Positions 62,184 to 64,000 of a stretch of 64,000 bases of DNA are shown piece after piece. A program made the translations under genes and the position numbers. Source of the DNA: Bin52 sp965213935 (GTDB lineage: Bacteria > Pseudomonadota > Alphaproteobacteria > Thalassobaculales > Thalassobaculaceae); contig CBDCAO010000012.1 of the NCBI GenBank assembly GCA_965213935.1, forward strand, positions 2,170,001-2,234,000, read 5' to 3'. The notes under the pieces were generated by a model that was not told the DNA's origin, made no database searches, and was given only the letters and a program-made list of their open reading frames with translations. Every line of letters begins with the position of its first letter. Positions within the stretch are counted from its first letter, which is position 1.

Positions 62184-63725
62184 CTACCAGTCGGGCGGTG
62201 CCCACACCGTCGCGGCATCAAGCGGATAGACCGGGCGCGGCAGGTGCCGCCAGCGGAACCGGTCGAGTACCGGCGCGGTCAGGCCCGCGGTATCGACCTC
62301 GAACACCTGCGAGGGTGAAAACCACGGCAGGAACCCGGCGCGAAAGTGGCCGCGCGACTTGACGCAGACCACCCGGGCGGCTGCGATGTCGAGCCCGAAA
62401 CTCTCGAAGAACATCGGATCCGCCGTCTGGTGGCGGGCGCCGATGACGATGACGACGATACCGTCCGGCCCGCCGATCCGCAGAGCGGCCGACGGGCCGA
62501 GGTCGACCTGTCGGCCCCGGTAGATTCCGAGCCGGCCCACGAACCGGCCATCCGTGACCTTCAGGACCTGAGCCGGCACCCGCAGTTCCTTCGAGAACTC
62601 GGTTTCCCGGTCGCGGTTGAACACGGCCTCGATCCGCGCCCCCTCGCCGGCCCGGTGCGCATCTTCCGCGAGTTCGGGATCGAAGAAGGAACCGTAAAGG
62701 ACGCCACGCGCGCCGGCGGCGACCAGGGCCCGGAGCAGCCAGGTGGTGCGCCCCTCGCCTCCCCCGCCGGGGTTGTCGCCGGCGTCGGAGAAGATGACCG
62801 CGGGCCGCGCCTGGTCGGCCGCGGTTTCCAGCGCCAGCGCGGCCGCGGCCTCGACCGGCATCAGCTCGCGACGGAACCGCTCGCGGATCGACCAGCCGTA
62901 TTCCGCGATCTCGCGGGCGAGCGCCCGGGCTGCAGCCTCGTCGCTCCGCGCGGTGACCACGATCGCTACGCCGTTCTTGGGCGTGTCGGCAAACACGAAG
63001 CCGCCGAGGATGGTAACGTTGATGATCTCGCCGCCGGACTCGCGCATCCGCCGCTGGCCATGGTCGATCATGTCGGCGTAGGGCCCGGCGGCAGTGAGCA
63101 GGGTCACGCTCGGCGGGGTGAGAGGCAGGCGGATGAAGGCCGATTTCGGGCGCATTCCGGCGAGCATCCGGCGCATGGCGAAGGCGGCCTCCTCACCCCT
63201 GTCGCGCATGTCGACATGGGGATTGGTGGTGTAGCCGATCAGCATGTCGCAGGCCTCGACCAGTCGTTCGGAGAGATTGGCATGCAGGTCGTGGGTCACG
63301 ATGACCGGAACGCCGTTCCCGGCGCATGCGCGCAGGCGCGCCACGATCTCGCCATCCGGATCAAGGGTTTCGGTTGAGGTCATGGCGCCGTGATTGGCGA
63401 TGTAGACGCCGCCGACCGGACCCGCATCCGCCAGCATGGCCTCGATCCGGTCCAGGCAGGCGGCGATGAAGGTCCAGTCCGCCGGTCCCCATGGCGGGGT
63501 GTTGGCGAACAGCAGCGGCACCGGTTCCCAGGGGCCGGTCACGTCCATCGCCTGTACGAAGGCTGCCATTTCGGTCGGGATCGCGGAGACAGGGGCCCGG
63601 GCGTCCTCGAGAAGTGCCTCGCCCTCCCGGTAGTAGTGCCGGTGAAAGTCGTCGCGCGTCGCAACGGGAGCGAAGGCATTGCTTTCGAGCATGATGCCGA
63701 GCAGCGCAATACGGGGATGGTTCAT
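62184..63725 (-). CDS. M81-family metallopeptidase (MlrC-like)
   Basis: This is a 513-residue protein. The N-terminal M81 domain has RIALLGIMLESNAFAPV and the zinc motif VIVTHDLHANLSERLVEACD (DxH) with a later NPHVDMRDRG. The C-terminal domain has FSDAGDNPGGGGEGRTTWLL and VFADTPKNGVAIVV. MlrC cleaves linearised microcystin fragments, but most homologues act on unknown peptides or amides. It lies upstream of the peptide importer on the same strand, which suggests cleavage of imported peptides or amides. Its start overlaps the RND gene's stop. Confidence 0.88.
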   Translation of the reverse strand: MNHPRIALLGIMLESNAFAPVATRDDFHRHYYREGEALLEDARAPVSAIPTEMAAFVQAMDVTGPWEPVPLLFANTPPWGPADWTFIAACLDRIEAMLADAGPVGGVYIANHGAMTSTETLDPDGEIVARLRACAGNGVPVIVTHDLHANLSERLVEACDMLIGYTTNPHVDMRDRGEEAAFAMRRMLAGMRPKSAFIRLPLTPPSVTLLTAAGPYADMIDHGQRRMRESGGEIINVTILGGFVFADTPKNGVAIVVTARSDEAAARALAREIAEYGWSIRERFRRELMPVEAAAALALETAADQARPAVIFSDAGDNPGGGGEGRTTWLLRALVAAGARGVLYGSFFDPELAEDAHRAGEGARIEAVFNRDRETEFSKELRVPAQVLKVTDGRFVGRLGIYRGRQVDLGPSAALRIGGPDGIVVIVIGARHQTADPMFFESFGLDIAAARVVCVKSRGHFRAGFLPWFSPSQVFEVDTAGLTAPVLDRFRWRHLPRPVYPLDAATVWAPPDW

Positions 63726-64000
63726 CGGGCCGCAGCCTCCGCCTGGGTTTCATGCCCATCGCTGCGGCGCGTCACGAGCTGGCGCACGTCCCGGCCGATG
63801 AGCAGCATCGCGGGCATCAGACACAGCACAAGGACGGTGACCGTCGCAAGTCCAGCGACGATGGTCAGTGCAACCGGTATCAGGAACTGGGCCTGCAGGC
63901 TGGTCTCGAAACAGATCGGAAGCAGGCCGCCAATGGTGGTGAGTGAGGTCAGCAGGACCGCACGCAGCCGGGCGCAGCACGCATCGACGACCACGTCCCG
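63722..64000 (-). CDS. RND-family efflux transporter, C-terminal end (cut by window end)
   Basis: Only the last 92 residues are inside the window. RLRAVLLTSLTTIGGLLPIC and IPVALTIVAGLATVTVLVLCLMP are the final transmembrane pair of an HAE/AcrB-type transporter (typically RlRPilmTsla...G.lPla). The C-terminus is a short hydrophilic tail. It overlaps the M81 gene by ATGA, so they are co-transcribed. The rest of the gene lies to the right. Confidence 0.85.
   Translation of the reverse strand, partial: RDVVVDACCARLRAVLLTSLTTIGGLLPICFETSLQAQFLIPVALTIVAGLATVTVLVLCLMPAMLLIGRDVRQLVTRRSDGHETQAEAAAR

Overview
The window is high-GC bacterial DNA with dense operons, many genes overlapping by ATGA or GTGA, and Shine-Dalgarno sites of the AGGAGG type. 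It carries several branched-chain and peptide ABC importers, acyl-CoA ligases, SDR and GMC oxidoreductases, and a corrinoid/tetrahydrofolate C1 module. Together these suggest a heterotrophic alphaproteobacterium of the Rhodospirillales type, perhaps host-associated given the giant Calx-beta autotransporter. The taxonomic call is an inference; no rRNA gene is present.

Layout. 1-638: the end of a HipA-like kinase. 897-3459: a GMC oxidoreductase and a beta-hydroxyacid dehydrogenase, then a small membrane protein on the other strand. 3885-11194 (minus): an acyl-CoA ligase plus a complete Liv-type ABC importer (livG, H, M, K, F). 11731-12255: an FMN split-barrel oxidoreductase. 12668-16598 (minus): an MFS carrier, an amidase and an enolase-superfamily enzyme, probably one catabolic operon. 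16743: tRNA-Ser(GCT). 16871-22540: an accessory stretch with a DUF2442 gene, a DUF4160 gene broken by a stop codon, a nucleotidyltransferase-like gene, and nested transposons. There, a DruA(DUF4338)-IS4 fusion transposase element has inserted into a tnpB element.

22878-24556: shikimate dehydrogenase and an IclR regulator. 24577-25329: an MlaF-like ATPase. 25460-30013: a Gld-type ABC exporter with its GldG-like and DUF4340 partners, followed by tadA. 30500-34381 (minus): methylenetetrahydrofolate reductase, a CH3-THF:corrinoid methyltransferase and a RACo-like corrinoid activator. 34577-36954: an acyl-CoA ligase and an SDR. 36960-37874 (minus): a haloacetate (fluoroacetate) dehalogenase with every diagnostic residue. 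37888-38871 (minus): an Rpn/YhgA-like nuclease.

38888-41340 is a degraded stretch ending in a consensus-like promoter with a palindromic spacer and a 12-copy GATC-containing octamer array. It lies just upstream of a Calx-beta autotransporter of more than 2100 residues (41341-47676). 47677-49420 holds wreckage of a Fic protein, a type IIG-like restriction enzyme and a DUF2493 protein. 49561-55194 (minus) is a compact five-gene accessory Hsp70 operon: a large helical-repeat protein, a J-like protein with HPP in place of HPD, GrpE, an Hsp70 and a zinc-ribbon protein. I consider this the best candidate for an undescribed system. 55736-56290 is a dead IS1595 transposase. 56536-64000 (minus) carries the end of an RND exporter, an MlrC-like M81 metallopeptidase and a complete Dpp/Opp peptide importer.
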